64,000 nucleotides of DNA from Pachysolen tannophilus NRRL Y-2460 (lineage: Eukaryota > Ascomycota > Pichiomycetes > Alaninales > Pachysolenaceae): assembly GCA_001661245.1 (NCBI GenBank), contig KV454012.1, forward strand, positions 2,015,574 to 2,079,573. The letters are read 5' to 3'. This document shows positions 1 through 10,275 of this stretch, piece by piece. The position numbers were made by a program, and so were the translations under genes. The notes beneath the pieces were generated by a model. The model did no database searches. It was not told the origin of the DNA and was given only the letters and a program-made list of their open reading frames with translations. How positions within the stretch are numbered: position 1 is the first letter of the stretch; each line of letters opens with the position of its first letter.

Positions 1-40
1 GTTTTTTTTTTTTTTTTTTTTTTCGTTTTTTTTTTCATCT

Positions 41-1198
41 TTATTCTATTGCAGTTAAACCGGTTTCAAATTTTGGTGGAACGATTTCAATGAATCGAAG
101 TCCATTGTTATGAATGAATTTTTTATTATTTTCATTAGATCCATTGCTTATAGTTTTAGAAAATGATAAATCTTTTATTAATTTTTTATTTTCTGTTATC
201 TTTTCTTGTAAAATTGATATTTTATTTTCATAATATTCTTGAGTATTATTTAATATTTCAATAAGATTATTAAATTCTTGTTTAAATAATTCTTCATTTG
301 ATAAATCTTTTATCGATTTAGTATTATCAGATTCTGAATCATTAACGTTAAATAATATGGAACTGATATTATTGAAACTTCCATTTCTAGTATTAGACAT
401 ATAATTTTGTTGTTGTTCCATTCTTTCTTTATTTTTAATTAATTTATCTAATTCTTGTTCTTTTTCTTTTAAAATTATTTTAAATTCTTCAATTTCTGTA
501 TTTTTTTCATCATTTTTTTGTGATAAAGATATTATTTTTTTATATAATTCATCATTTTGTTTTAAAACTTTAGTTAATTCATCTTTAGCTTCATCTTCAT
601 TAAGATTTGAAATATCTTTAAATTTAAAATCAATATTATTTTTATTTTCATTATTTAATGAATTTAATTTTTTATTTATTAATTCAATTTGTTTATCTTT
701 ATTACTTAATTTTTCTTCTCTTAATTTTAATTGTTTTTCCTTTGTTGCAATTATATTATCTTTTAATTGTAATTCTTGTTCTTTTTCATGCAATTTTTTT
801 TCTAATTCTAATATTTTATTATTTAATTCCAGTTTCCCTCCTCCAAGAGATGAATCATCATAATCAATTGTAATTTCACTATTATCTATTGATTCAGGAG
901 TTATTGGAAGTTCTCCATTATGTTTACCACCATTTTCATTTGAATATTTCCCAATTCCTGAAATAGAAAGATGATTATGAGTTACTGCAGAATCTAATGA
1001 AATACTTGATGAATTTACAGCTAATGCAGGTTGAGAATGATTTTGTTGATAAACCATCCGCTGTGATTGATATTGTTGTTGCTGTTGTTGTTGAGAATAT
1101 GCTAATTGTGGGTTTGACATTGATTGTTGTTGTTGATAATATTGGGGTTTAATTGGAAATCGTGGTGGTTGTGGAGACCTTATCGTGTAACCACCATT

Positions 1199-1229
<31 letters not shown>

Positions 1230-1759
1230 GGTGCATAATTCCCCGAACCAACACTCATGGAACTAGTACTTGGTCTTATAGATCTTCTATTACCGTTAAC
1301 TTGTGGATGATTTGGAGGTGGCAGGAAACCTCCATAAATACTATTACCATCATAACCTCCTCCTGTTCCAGCTCCTCCTACGCCTCCATTGGCACCATAA
1401 TTTTCATAATAATTTGAACTTGAAGTTCCAAAACTTGCAATGCTTGGACTTCTTGAACCAGATCCAATACCGCCATTGGAAGACAGTATTATAGTTGGAG
1501 GCCTATGTCTTCTATTTCCAGCGGTTAATTGAGATGATAATGAAGTTTCTCTTAAACCTGCAGATTTTATCGAGGACTTATCATCAATCACCGAGATCTG
1601 GTTATCGGCCCCTTGCTGCCCCAGATGCTGATGTGGTTTCTGATAATATTGATTATTGGGTATCGGCGGCTGTTGATAATTATAATTCATTCCTGGAGGA
1701 ACAAAATCATCTGGATCGAAATCTTCAGGTATTGTATTATTCAGAAACAGGGTATTCAT
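41..1759 (-). CDS. Coiled-coil protein of unknown function, poly-Gln N-terminal half
   Basis: A 572-residue protein that I do not recognise. Residues 1-300 look disordered: Gln runs near residues 178-188 and 224-230, a Gly-rich stretch near 121-140, and many Ser, Asn and Pro. Residues 311-375 and 390-460 are Lys/Glu/Leu-rich heptad sequence expected to form a long coiled coil, and a further short coil lies near 485-535. The last 15 residues are more hydrophobic and end the protein cleanly. There is no membrane segment and no catalytic motif. The start is the ATG at 1757-1759, just upstream of an A/T-rich leader. The layout (disordered N-terminus, coiled-coil C-terminus) fits a scaffold of the cytoskeleton, spindle pole or an RNA-methylation complex such as Mum2/WTAP, but this is only an architectural guess. 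Confidence 0.85.
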
Positions 1760-2830
1760 TTTTTTTTTTTTTTGTATTAAAAAAAGAGAATGAAAAATTA
1801 TCTATCAATCTATCGATCTGTTTCTTCAAACTATCAATAACTCTTTCTCTCTATAAATTTAAAAATTATATAAACCGTTATTAATAATTTAAAGTTGAAT
1901 TTTTCTTTTTTTTTTTTTCTTTTTTGTCTTTCTTTTATTATTACTATAAAAATTATCGTGAAAAAAATAAATTTTTTTTTATTTTTTTTTTTATTTTTTT
2001 TCTGTTAAGGGAGATTGCGGGAATCTAGGCTTTTAGTACGGTACGGGGCGTACAAAACTGACGCGTAAATAATTTACATAATATAATTCAAATTATTAAA
2101 ATATTAAAAAAACGCTGTAGTAAAAAAATTATCTTGATAAATTAATTAAACATTTTATATATTAGTAATCTACAGATATAGGGAATTATGGGAACTATAG
2201 AGTTTCATATTAAAAATTCAACGTTTAATGATTTAATAAATTGTTTAAACAATTGTTTAAACAATTATTTGCACAATATGAAGCCTCTTTGGTATTAAAG
2301 TTAACAATAATATTATTCAACTGTTCAATAAAGAGATAAAAACATGCATTTTTGGCGTTCTTCTTGGCTCCGAAATTTTTAAGCAGGAAAAAATGCGTTT
2401 TTACCTCTTTAGGCAGGCGGAAACTCAATTTGATTAAAGCAACAAAAAAAATAAATTATTTCATTTTTTATTTTTACCGCCCAACTTCCCGGGAAACTTT
2501 CCCTTTAAATTAGAAAAAAAATTGGCGGGAAAGTGTCCTCCCAAGTTGGCTGTGCTAATAAAAAAAATTGAAAAAAAAAATTTTTTTTTTCTTATTTTAA
2601 AACGGTAAAGTAAAAAAGTAATATAAGCGCAAATCTATAATATATAGTTAATTTATCAATATATCATCTATCTATCTATCTAACTAATAATAATAATAAT
2701 ATTAGATAATAAATTATTTTTTTTTTTTTTTTTTTTCTTTTCTTCTCTCTTTGATGCTTGTATTTTGATTATAAAGTTTAAAGAGAGAAGTTTTTAATAT
2801 CAAAAAAAAAAATTTCAAATTATTTTTGCA
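1760..2830. promoter_or_regulatory. Divergent intergenic region with two palindromic blocks
   Basis: About 1.07 kb between the coiled-coil gene (minus) and YND1 (plus), so it should hold both promoters. It contains a 28-bp perfect palindrome at 2239-2266 built from TTGTTTAAACAA, an imperfect 23-bp inverted repeat at 2481-2503/2527-2549, long T tracts (about 1965-2000 and 2718-2736), and TCTA and TAA microsatellites at about 2668-2702. Minus-strand codons at 2225-2428 are open but look like chance. Confidence 0.6.
2239..2266. repeat. 28-bp perfect palindrome containing overlapping TTGTTTA motifs
   Basis: The block is two overlapping copies of AATTGTTTAAACAATT sharing four bases, and the whole reads the same on both strands. 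Each half carries TTGTTTA, the forkhead consensus core, on each strand, giving four overlapping cores. Forkhead binding is an inference from the core alone. Confidence 0.7.
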
Positions 2831-5023
2831 ATGGATATTAAAGAAAAGAGGAAACAAGAACAAGGTCCGGTCAAGAATTCCGAGGGAATACCTTATAATT
2901 ATATAATTATAATAGATGCTGGTTCTAAAGGTTCAAGAGCATATATTTATAATTGGTTAGATGCTAAAACGATATATAGTAAAACTATTGATGATGATAG
3001 AGAAGATTTAAAGAAAAAAAATTTAAATTTAAATTTAAATTTAAATTTAAAATTTTTTAAAAGAATTGATGTAAATTTATTTAATGATAATCAATTACCA
3101 CTGGTTGGTACTGAATCAAAATGGTTTAAAAAAATTAAACCAGGTTTATCAACTTTTAATAAACAACCAAAAGATTCTGGTAATCATCACATTAAATATT
3201 TATTAGAATCTGTTTCTAAAATAATACCAATTTTACAACATAATAGAACACCAATTTTTTTACATGCAACTGCAGGTTTAAGATTATTACCACCAGAAGA
3301 ACAAAAAAATTTATTAAATCAAGTTTGTAAATATATTTTAAAAAATTATAAATTTTATCTTCCAGATTGTTCAAGTCATATAAATATAATAGATGGTGAT
3401 GTTGAAGGTTTATATGGTTGGATTGCATTAAATTATTTAATGGATTCATTAGAAATTTCAAAATTAAATCATAATAATGAGAAATCTCATTCAACTTATG
3501 GTTTATTGGATATGGGTGGTGGTTCAACTCAAATTAGTTTCCAACCAAATGCTTCAGAAGAAACACTGCATTCTAATGCTTTATTTAATTTACAATTAGC
3601 TTCTTTAGGTCATTCAGAACCAGATTTAAATGTAAATGTATTTGCTTCATCATTTTTAGGTTATGGTTTAACACAAGCTCGTGAAACTTATATTGAAAGA
3701 TTGAAAAAAATTAAACAAATTGAAATTGAAAAAATTGAAAATAATCTGTTGATATCTGATTCATGCCTTCCAAAAGGTTATCTTGATCAAACTAATTCTA
3801 TAATTGGATCAGGAAATTTCTCAGATTGTATGCAACTTATATATCCATTATTAATCACATCTGAAACTCCAAATTCTTCATCTTGTTTACTTACTGATCC
3901 ACAAGATATTTCATCATGTTTATTAAGTGATGATATACCTTCTTTAAATTTTTCTTCAGAAAAATTCATTGGTGTTTCTGGTTATTGGGATGCAGTTTCT
4001 CATTTATTAAATATTGATAAAAATGTTAATATGGGTGATTATGGGAATGCTTATAGTTATGAATCTTTTAGTTTGGAAACTGAAAAAATTTGTAATATGC
4101 CTTGGCAAGAATTAGACAGATTGAATAATAATTACAAAATTAATAAAAAAAATTCAGAAACTTCTTCAAATCTGGCTTTAAAAGATCTTACTGATGAAGA
4201 ACTAGCAGATTTATGCTTTAGATCTTCATGGATATTAAGTATATTACACCGTGGGCTAGGTTTCCCAAAAGCAAATGGTTTGGATACTCTGGAATCTAAT
4301 GATAATGATACACAAAGGATAGCTCCATTTAGAGTTGCTGATAAAATCCATGGATCAGAGTTTACTTGGACTTTGGGACGTGCTGTCTTGTATTCATCAG
4401 GTGAGGCTGCATTGGCATATGCAGAAAAATACGGTCTTTCAAAACCTAAAATTGGATATTATCATAATTCTTCTCCAAACTTATTTGTATATGGAGCAGA
4501 AGTTGATGGGGTTTCTCCAAGACCAGTATTTACAGAAAGACAAAATGCTCATTACGATGATCATGACGACGACAATAACGACGATGACAATGACAATGAA
4601 AATGATGATGATGATGATGACGATGATGATTCGATGTGGGACTCTATAGATGATATCCACAAAGGTTATACCTCATTGATATTATTGGTAATATTACTCT
4701 TGATAGTTTATTTCATGTTGGGCTCCACTAAGAGAACTTTAATAATAAAGGCAATTAAGAAGACTTTGAATAATGCTTTGAAAAAATTTAAAAAGAGTCC
4801 AGTTATAAGAACAATTACAGAAAAATTAGGTGGTTCTTATAGACGTATAAATAATAGCAGCAGCAACAACAAAAATGGAGATATAGAAATGGCAGTTACT
4901 GACTTTGAATTGAATGAAATCGAAGGCTCTAGTAGTGATGCTAGAGATAATATAGATAAGACTGTTGATGAGACATTTGTTATATCAGATGGTGAAGAAG
5001 AAGAAGAAGAAGAAGATAATTGA
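2831..5023 (+). CDS. YND1: Golgi apyrase / nucleoside diphosphatase of the GDA1-CD39 family
   Basis: A 730-residue GDA1/CD39 nucleotidase. All four first apyrase conserved regions are visible: DAGSKGSRAYIY near residues 29-40, HATAGLRLLP near 145-154, the DGDVEGLYGW block near 188, and LLDMGGGSTQISF near 225-237. Near the C-terminus a membrane segment (about 610-631) follows an acidic Asp/Asn run (about 576-602). This is the Ynd1 layout: catalytic domain in the Golgi lumen, one transmembrane anchor, and a cytosolic tail that here ends in a Glu run. Ynd1 hydrolyses nucleoside di- and triphosphates left by lumenal glycosylation so that nucleotide-sugar antiport can continue. It is longer than S. 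cerevisiae Ynd1 (about 630) because of the acidic stretch and tail. The gene converges on its neighbour, with 232 bp between stops. Confidence 0.9.
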   Translation: MDIKEKRKQEQGPVKNSEGIPYNYIIIIDAGSKGSRAYIYNWLDAKTIYSKTIDDDREDLKKKNLNLNLNLNLKFFKRIDVNLFNDNQLPLVGTESKWFKKIKPGLSTFNKQPKDSGNHHIKYLLESVSKIIPILQHNRTPIFLHATAGLRLLPPEEQKNLLNQVCKYILKNYKFYLPDCSSHINIIDGDVEGLYGWIALNYLMDSLEISKLNHNNEKSHSTYGLLDMGGGSTQISFQPNASEETLHSNALFNLQLASLGHSEPDLNVNVFASSFLGYGLTQARETYIERLKKIKQIEIEKIENNLLISDSCLPKGYLDQTNSIIGSGNFSDCMQLIYPLLITSETPNSSSCLLTDPQDISSCLLSDDIPSLNFSSEKFIGVSGYWDAVSHLLNIDKNVNMGDYGNAYSYESFSLETEKICNMPWQELDRLNNNYKINKKNSETSSNLALKDLTDEELADLCFRSSWILSILHRGLGFPKANGLDTLESNDNDTQRIAPFRVADKIHGSEFTWTLGRAVLYSSGEAALAYAEKYGLSKPKIGYYHNSSPNLFVYGAEVDGVSPRPVFTERQNAHYDDHDDDNNDDDNDNENDDDDDDDDDSMWDSIDDIHKGYTSLILLVILLLIVYFMLGSTKRTLIIKAIKKTLNNALKKFKKSPVIRTITEKLGGSYRRINNSSSNNKNGDIEMAVTDFELNEIEGSSSDARDNIDKTVDETFVISDGEEEEEEEDN

Positions 5024-5255
5024 GAAAATAGTGAAAATATATATTTATTTATGTGTGTATTGTAGGGAGTTAAAGGTATTATTAAATTTTTTTTAGTTTC
5101 TGTAATTTATTTTGTATTTTGAAATTATTAAAAGCTATCACTTGTTTTTTCTTGTGGTTCCGCGTATGTTACTTTATCATGATTAATTACTTAAATATCG
5201 TAAAAAGATGTATACAGTCTATATAATAATACAACAAAGACAAAAATTGTTCAGT

Positions 5256-5820
5256 CTAACTGTAACTTTCAAGTTTCCAACTCCGTAGATCTCCTCTAAC
5301 ATCGGCCTCGGTTAATAACTGTCCAGATCTCCTTGCTCGCTTCTTTTGAATTGATGGTTTCTTGTCATAATCATCGTTATGTCCTTCAAAACTTTCGGTT
5401 TCATCGTCATCTTCCCCTTTATAATTCACCATCAAATCATCATAACCATTAAACATATCGCTATCGTGATATTTTTGCTCAAACAATGTCTTATGATTAT
5501 CTTGATTTCTTTGTAAACCATTATTGTCTGATAATTCATCATTATTGTAATACTTGTTGTGCATAGTATACAAGTCTATATATGCAATTCCTTCTTCATT
5601 CTTTTTCCATCCATTACCATTTTTGTTTATTATATCGTCAATACATTCTGTCGGAGTGAACTCTTCATAATTTTTATTTTTCCATGAAAGTTGAAAGCTC
5701 TTATTGATTAAAGAATTTAATATAGGGTCTGAAGCCAAGGATCTGAACTTATCCCTTGCACGTATCTCATTTTTTGTAGCAGCTGAAGTGGATACAGACT
5801 GTTGTTGTTGTTGCAGCTGC

Positions 5821-5853
<33 letters not shown>

Positions 5854-6722
5854 GTTTGATGAAACTGTGGTGACTTCAATCTTAAAGAAGAATTCTTTGA
5901 TCTAGGACTAGTAGGCGTGAGAACACCATTCTCGCCTGAGCTAGTTTTTGTAAAGCTGCCAGTAAGATCATCATTTTTAGAAGCAGAACCATCTACATCT
6001 GGTTGTGAGGAAGACTGAGGGATTGTTTTCTTTCTTTCTTCTTCGTCATCTATAACGTTATTTAAACCTTGGAAAATTTGAGAAGTTTTCAATTCTGGAA
6101 CCAAAAATTCACGATTACCAACAGAATTGGAATTTTTCAGCCCCATACCATTTGAATTATTAAAAATCTTACCTTTAGGAGATGATGACGGCAGTGAAGA
6201 TTCAACTTGCTGTAAAAAAATGGAAATTTTACAAATCGAATTAACCTTAGACTCCTGAAGTAAATACCTATTAGTAACAGTAGTATGGAAATTTATATAT
6301 TCGGTCAAATTTATTTCTAACCTCCCCAATGCTACTTTTTCCAAATGACTGGATATTTTTTTATCATGATTTAAAAAATTTAAAGAATTATTAGAATTTT
6401 TAATTGGTGCAGTTGTCTTTGAGTCATATTCACTAAAAAATGTCATTATCAACCATTTATCATCTAAATACCCTCCTTTCTTATGATTCTCAACAAATTT
6501 TAAAATACAATCATCTAACTCATAACCCCAAACACATCTATTATTCTTGACCTCCGCATGACTAGTAACATCTTCAAAATTGACCTTATTAGAACGATGT
6601 TTTTTATTATTCAGAATAGATATCTTTATATAACAATATCCACTCAATTGAGGTATATTAGCCAACTCGTGAATTTTCAAATAAAGTTTAAATTTATGAT
6701 TTGTCGATGGTCGTAATAGCAT
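5256..6722 (-). CDS. NT-C2 domain protein (YBL086C-like)
   Basis: A 488-residue protein whose first ~165 residues form an NT-C2 domain, the C2-like fold of EEIG1/EHBP1-type proteins. Diagnostic stretches are KLYLKIHELANIPQLSGYCY near residue 12, the segment around NRCVWGYELDDCI, and GRLEINLTEYI near 135. The rest is low-complexity: a Gln run near residues 290-312 encoded by mixed CAA and CAG, many Ser and Asn, and a basic RRSGQ tail close to the end. Fungal members such as S. cerevisiae YBL086C have no settled role; membrane-associated or actin-linked function is inferred from animal relatives. The start is the ATG at 6720-6722. The family call is good; the orthologue call is tentative. Confidence 0.7.
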
Positions 6723-7057
6723 TCTCTCCTACATTGACTAATTACAAAAATAATTAATTTACAAACTTATCATCATCTTCACTTGATTGCTACCAATCCA
6801 TATAAACAATTTTGAAGAGGAAAAAAACCACAAGTAGTGCATCACTACACCAAATTGTACACTATAAGAGGTTGTTGTTCTGATGAACCGGCTTCAAGCT
6901 TCTATTTCTGTTTGATATCTTCAGCTGCTATCAAGGTCTAGGTCTCAGTCTTGGTCTAGGTTTAGTGTAATGCAAGAAAGTCTTTAGAGTGCTGAATTTT
7001 TTGAACTACCGTTTGGGTCAAAAAAGCATGTCAAATATTTTAGAATTTGCTAGTCGT

Positions 7058-7357
7058 TTACTTACTTGATGAGTTACAGTTCAGTGCAGTAATACAATGA
7101 AATAGAAAAGAAATAACTACAGACTCAAAGATTTTTCTGAATATTAATAAAAGCTTTTTAAAATGTTTCCCAGATGCTGAAAATAATCTTGGAATTTTTA
7201 TTTCACTGATATTGCTTTTCTTTTCTGTTCTTCCTAGGCCAAAAAAAGCAAAAAATGTCTTCAAACGCAGAAACTTAGAATTGAAAGTATTGAACAAAAC
7301 TAAAACTAAAGTTACACCACCTAAGTTTAGTAACAGTTCCATAAAAGAATTTGTCAT
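7058..7357 (-). CDS. Doubtful 99-codon ORF with a hydrophobic N-terminus
   Basis: An ATG-initiated frame of 99 codons inside a 950-bp intergenic region. Residues 6-22 are strongly hydrophobic (LELL-to-LVLVLF type), as in a signal peptide or membrane anchor; the middle is basic and a second hydrophobic patch lies near residues 73-92. I see no family resemblance. An open frame without its own ATG overlaps it on the other strand, a sign that the stretch simply lacks stops by chance. I give it little weight, but a small membrane protein cannot be excluded. Confidence 0.15.
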   Translation of the reverse strand: MTNSFMELLLNLGGVTLVLVLFNTFNSKFLRLKTFFAFFGLGRTEKKSNISEIKIPRLFSASGKHFKKLLLIFRKIFESVVISFLFHCITALNCNSSSK

Positions 7358-7465
7358 CCAAATTAGGTATAACCATGACTGTATAGTTAGTTGTTTTGAT
7401 CTTGAATTTAAAATTCTAATATGAGAAAAAGGTCTTAATCGGTGTTATTGATAAGTACTCTTCTG

Positions 7466-7473
7466 TATAAAAG
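7466..7473 (+). promoter_or_regulatory. TATA box of the secreted-protein gene
   Basis: TATAAAAG, a match to the yeast TATA consensus, about 200 bp upstream of the ATG at 7673. TGACGTAA follows 20 bp downstream. Confidence 0.5.
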
Positions 7474-7672
7474 CGAAATACACGCATGCGGCTGACGTAA
7501 AAGAGAGATCAATTATTATGTTCTGTTATCATGATGACATTTAAATGATCTGTTTTCAAATGGATAAATAGGCTTCAGATCACCATGAGTCTTCAAAAGT
7601 TCTCTATTCTGTTTTTGTCTGGATTATTGGAACAAGTATTGACAAAAGGCAAAAAAAGCAAAAAAAGAAAAA

Positions 7673-8569
7673 ATGTTTAAAAGATTGGTTTTCGTTTTAT
7701 GCCTAGCAGTGAATGTGGTTTCAATATTGGAAGACTCTGAATCAACAAAAATTCCCATTTCGAATGTGGCTACCAAAGAAGAGTTACTGATCTTAGAAAG
7801 ACAACTGTATGGGCTGTTTAGAAATGATAGCAATGTTATCTTTGTTGATAGTTTTGCTGACTTTGAGAACTTGATATTATCGTCTGCAAACAACGGCCAA
7901 AATAAAACTTTATATATCAGAGAAAGTGGAGAAGCTTGTTCAGACGAGCCACACCCGTTGTCTTTGGAAAACGAGCTGGACGTTGAAGCAGTTAGAGCTG
8001 CATTTGGTGAAGATTTAAGCAGTATTTCTAATGTAGAAGATTTTGAAACTCTTGCTCAAAAACATCACTGTGTTAAAGTTTTTGGTAAGGCAGAAACTTA
8101 TCTTGATTCTCTTTCGTTACCAGTATCAGGTTGCTTAGATTCGGTTGATGGTGATGGTGGCTCTGTTGCAAAAGAGTTTGGTATTACAGTTAGTGCTGGA
8201 ATTAGTGGATCACTGTCAATAGCAAATGCAAGTATGATACCAATTTCATTTAGTGCTGGTATTTCTGTCTCTGGTGAAGCAACTTTTTCTGTAACAAGTA
8301 GTTGTGATGTTACTACTGGAAATTATGTACAAATGTACAGTCAAGTTTTTTATACAGAAGCAGATATTCAATATAGGTCCTATTATAGGTCCAATGTTAG
8401 AAAACGGAAAACACATGTTAGTGAATGGTCAGAACCATGTCATGTTACTTATGCTGCAAAAATTGCACCACATACAACTTGTATTGGGGGAGTAACTATG
8501 GGAATTTGCAGAGCAATTCCTGTTGAAGGACAAACGTTTTCAAAATCGAAGACCCAGATTAAAGATTAA
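7673..8569 (+). CDS. Predicted secreted cysteine-containing protein, function unknown
   Basis: A 298-residue protein starting with a classical signal peptide: basic FKR, then hydrophobic LVFVLCLAVNVVSI, with cleavage expected near residues 18-22. It has no other membrane segment and no obvious GPI signal. The remainder has seven cysteines (89, 133, 154, 211, 256, 270, 279) and potential N-glycosylation sites at N51, N77 and N185. Residues 165-235 alternate Ser/Gly with hydrophobic residues, as in amphipathic beta-hairpins. A basic RKRK cluster at 243-246 contains a Lys-Arg that Kex2 could cleave. The C-terminal pattern (Cys...VQMYSQV...Cys...Cys) recalls beta-rich secreted proteins of other fungi, but I cannot name a family. 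The frame looks whole. The TATA promoter suggests inducible expression. Confidence 0.8.
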   Translation: MFKRLVFVLCLAVNVVSILEDSESTKIPISNVATKEELLILERQLYGLFRNDSNVIFVDSFADFENLILSSANNGQNKTLYIRESGEACSDEPHPLSLENELDVEAVRAAFGEDLSSISNVEDFETLAQKHHCVKVFGKAETYLDSLSLPVSGCLDSVDGDGGSVAKEFGITVSAGISGSLSIANASMIPISFSAGISVSGEATFSVTSSCDVTTGNYVQMYSQVFYTEADIQYRSYYRSNVRKRKTHVSEWSEPCHVTYAAKIAPHTTCIGGVTMGICRAIPVEGQTFSKSKTQIKD

Positions 8570-8956
8570 TAGTTTGAGATTCTTATCCATATATGAGGTG
8601 TGAGTATATCTCTCTCTTTTATTTTTCATTTTACCTTAATATATATTTTCATTAATTTTTTTTTTTCAATATTAAACGCTATATATCTATACTAATTAGT
8701 ATAAAGTGAACAATTTGCAAGTAGTGGGATATATCTTGTATTTCTTTCAATACCTTAAACTTCTACTATATGCTCAATAACAGCATTTGATTAATGTTAA
8801 TATATAATTTGACCAATGATTAAAGCCGACCTATTACCCACAGCAACAACAACAACAACAACAAAAGCGAAAGGTTAATATAACACACAACAACACACAA
8901 CAACACAGCACAACAAAAACATCAAAAAACAAAGAAGAATAAACAACAACCAAAAA
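8570..8956. other. Convergent 3' region with CAA repeats
   Basis: 387 bp between the converging ends of the secreted-protein gene and EOS1. The right half is a CAA/CACAACAACA microsatellite (about 8839-8915). A similar CAA tract lies in the EOS1 5' leader (9985-10022), so EOS1 is flanked by the same repeat type on both sides. No gene is seen. Confidence 0.6.
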
Positions 8957-9970
8957 TCACTTAAAGCCCAAATATGCCTCTCTTTCTATATCGACTCTCA
9001 ATATTAAAAGATTTCTTATAAGACCAATCATAGTTAAAAAACTAGCTATACCAACAGGAACAACAGCAAAAACAGTAATATTGTACAAGTCTATATATCT
9101 GGCATTTTTTTTTCTTTTCCCTAAATCATCGTCATCGATACTATTTTCATCATCTTCATAATTTTCAATTGTTAAATTTGAGGTGACAAAACTTTGAGCA
9201 ATGTAAATTAATGTTAGAGCACAACTTATCAAGATCCAAACATGTAAAAAATAATTACCATCAGGGTTAAAAATTGTTGTTAACATATGAATAATCATTA
9301 TGATAAACATTGACATTGAAATCATTCTGAAAATAACACCTGAAGGAGAATAAATTACTATCCATCTTACCATAAGAGAGTCCAATATTGAGTACGTCAA
9401 GTAACCACTAACTATGCACCAAATTCCGGCCATCAAAAATTCAGAAGACCTAGCATTTGTCATTGATATCAAATTAGATTTTGGTAAAGTAACAAATGGA
9501 CTTGTATAACCGGGTATATTATTTAAACAATACCATTCTTTCAAGACTTTATATAAATCTTTTATTATTGCCAATAATGATAAATCTCTACCAAATGCCA
9601 ATCCAAATAACTGTTTTTGATTTAAAAATTTCAAACCAACTCTTTTCAAATTTTTCCTTTCTTCATTTAAATTTTTGGAAATTTCAACACTTGAAGAATG
9701 ATTAACAGTTTGTTGAAAAGAAGTTGTAGATGAATTACGAGTAATAGTATTAGAATTAGTATTCCCATTATTATGAAATGAAGTAATAGAATTTGCTCTT
9801 TCTGATTCTTGTTGCTGAGAAGTCTCATATGACGGTACTTCTTCATTCAAAGTTCCAATATCAAAATCACAATCAACTAACGGAATAGATAATTCTCGAT
9901 AAACCTCCTCATCAAAATTTATAAGATTCGTATTATACGATCTTTGTCGTATATCACGTTCAACAGACAT
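8957..9970 (-). CDS. EOS1: ER membrane protein of the Eos1 family (N-glycosylation, oxidative stress)
   Basis: A 337-residue multi-pass membrane protein. After a polar, Ser/Asn-rich N-terminus of about 110 residues come four or five hydrophobic segments, with the well-conserved block SSEFLMAGIWCIVSGYL...DSLMVRWIVIYSPSGVIFRM that is typical of Eos1. S. cerevisiae Eos1 is an ER protein of about 366 residues linked to N-glycosylation and tolerance of oxidative stress. I chose the ATG at 9968-9970. The frame stays open upstream as far as a TAG about 75 bases away, but there is no ATG in that part, and the extra codons are a GTT-rich microsatellite that would encode mostly Val. It shares a 305-bp divergent promoter with SWS2. 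Confidence 0.75.
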   Translation of the reverse strand: MSVERDIRQRSYNTNLINFDEEVYRELSIPLVDCDFDIGTLNEEVPSYETSQQQESERANSITSFHNNGNTNSNTITRNSSTTSFQQTVNHSSSVEISKNLNEERKNLKRVGLKFLNQKQLFGLAFGRDLSLLAIIKDLYKVLKEWYCLNNIPGYTSPFVTLPKSNLISMTNARSSEFLMAGIWCIVSGYLTYSILDSLMVRWIVIYSPSGVIFRMISMSMFIIMIIHMLTTIFNPDGNYFLHVWILISCALTLIYIAQSFVTSNLTIENYEDDENSIDDDDLGKRKKNARYIDLYNITVFAVVPVGIASFLTMIGLIRNLLILRVDIEREAYLGFK

Positions 9971-10275
9971 GATAATAATAACAACCAAAGCAACAACAAA
10001 AGCAACAACAACAACAACAACAAAAAAACCAGCCAACCAACCGGCCTTCTAGAAATCTCTATGAAAAACTTTCTCTAGTCAATAATATCAATATTATAGA
10101 TAATTATATCTAAAGAGCAAATATGAAGGCCAACCAAGATTTATCATATTGGTCGTGCAGTTTTCTCTTTTATATAATTTTTCACGTTCAAATTTTTTTC
10201 AATTTAATTATCATCAAAAGTTAAAATATTGAAATATATTAATTATTCTTAAAATAATATTTTCAATAATCAAGA
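9971..10275. promoter_or_regulatory. EOS1/SWS2 divergent promoter with a CAA microsatellite and GGTCGTG
   Basis: 305 bp shared by EOS1 (minus) and SWS2 (plus). A CAA-rich microsatellite occupies 9985-10022 next to the EOS1 start. GGTCGTG lies at 10151-10157, and AT-rich DNA including a T run precedes the SWS2 ATG. Confidence 0.55.
10151..10157 (+). promoter_or_regulatory. GGTCGTG motif, copy 1
   Basis: One of seven exact copies of this heptamer (or its complement CACGACC) found in promoters in this window. It is centrally placed between EOS1 and SWS2. Confidence 0.45.

Larger units (their letters stand above)
6723..7672. promoter_or_regulatory. Divergent intergenic region with a TATA box and a TGACGTAA site
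   Basis: About 950 bp between the NT-C2 gene (minus) and the secreted-protein gene (plus). It holds a direct repeat of GGTCTAGGT (6935-6943 and 6953-6961), a TTTGGGTCA copy at 7012-7020, TATAAAAG at 7466-7473 about 200 bp before the plus-strand ATG, and TGACGTAA at 7493-7500, an ATF/CREB-type core. A TATA-containing, spaced promoter suggests that the secreted protein is regulated rather than constitutive. A 99-codon ATG ORF on the minus strand (7058-7357) is listed separately. Confidence 0.5.

Noticed and set aside
7212-7424. 70-codon plus-strand frame upstream of the secreted protein
   Set aside because: Begins at TTG and overlaps another frame on the other strand; no recognisable features.
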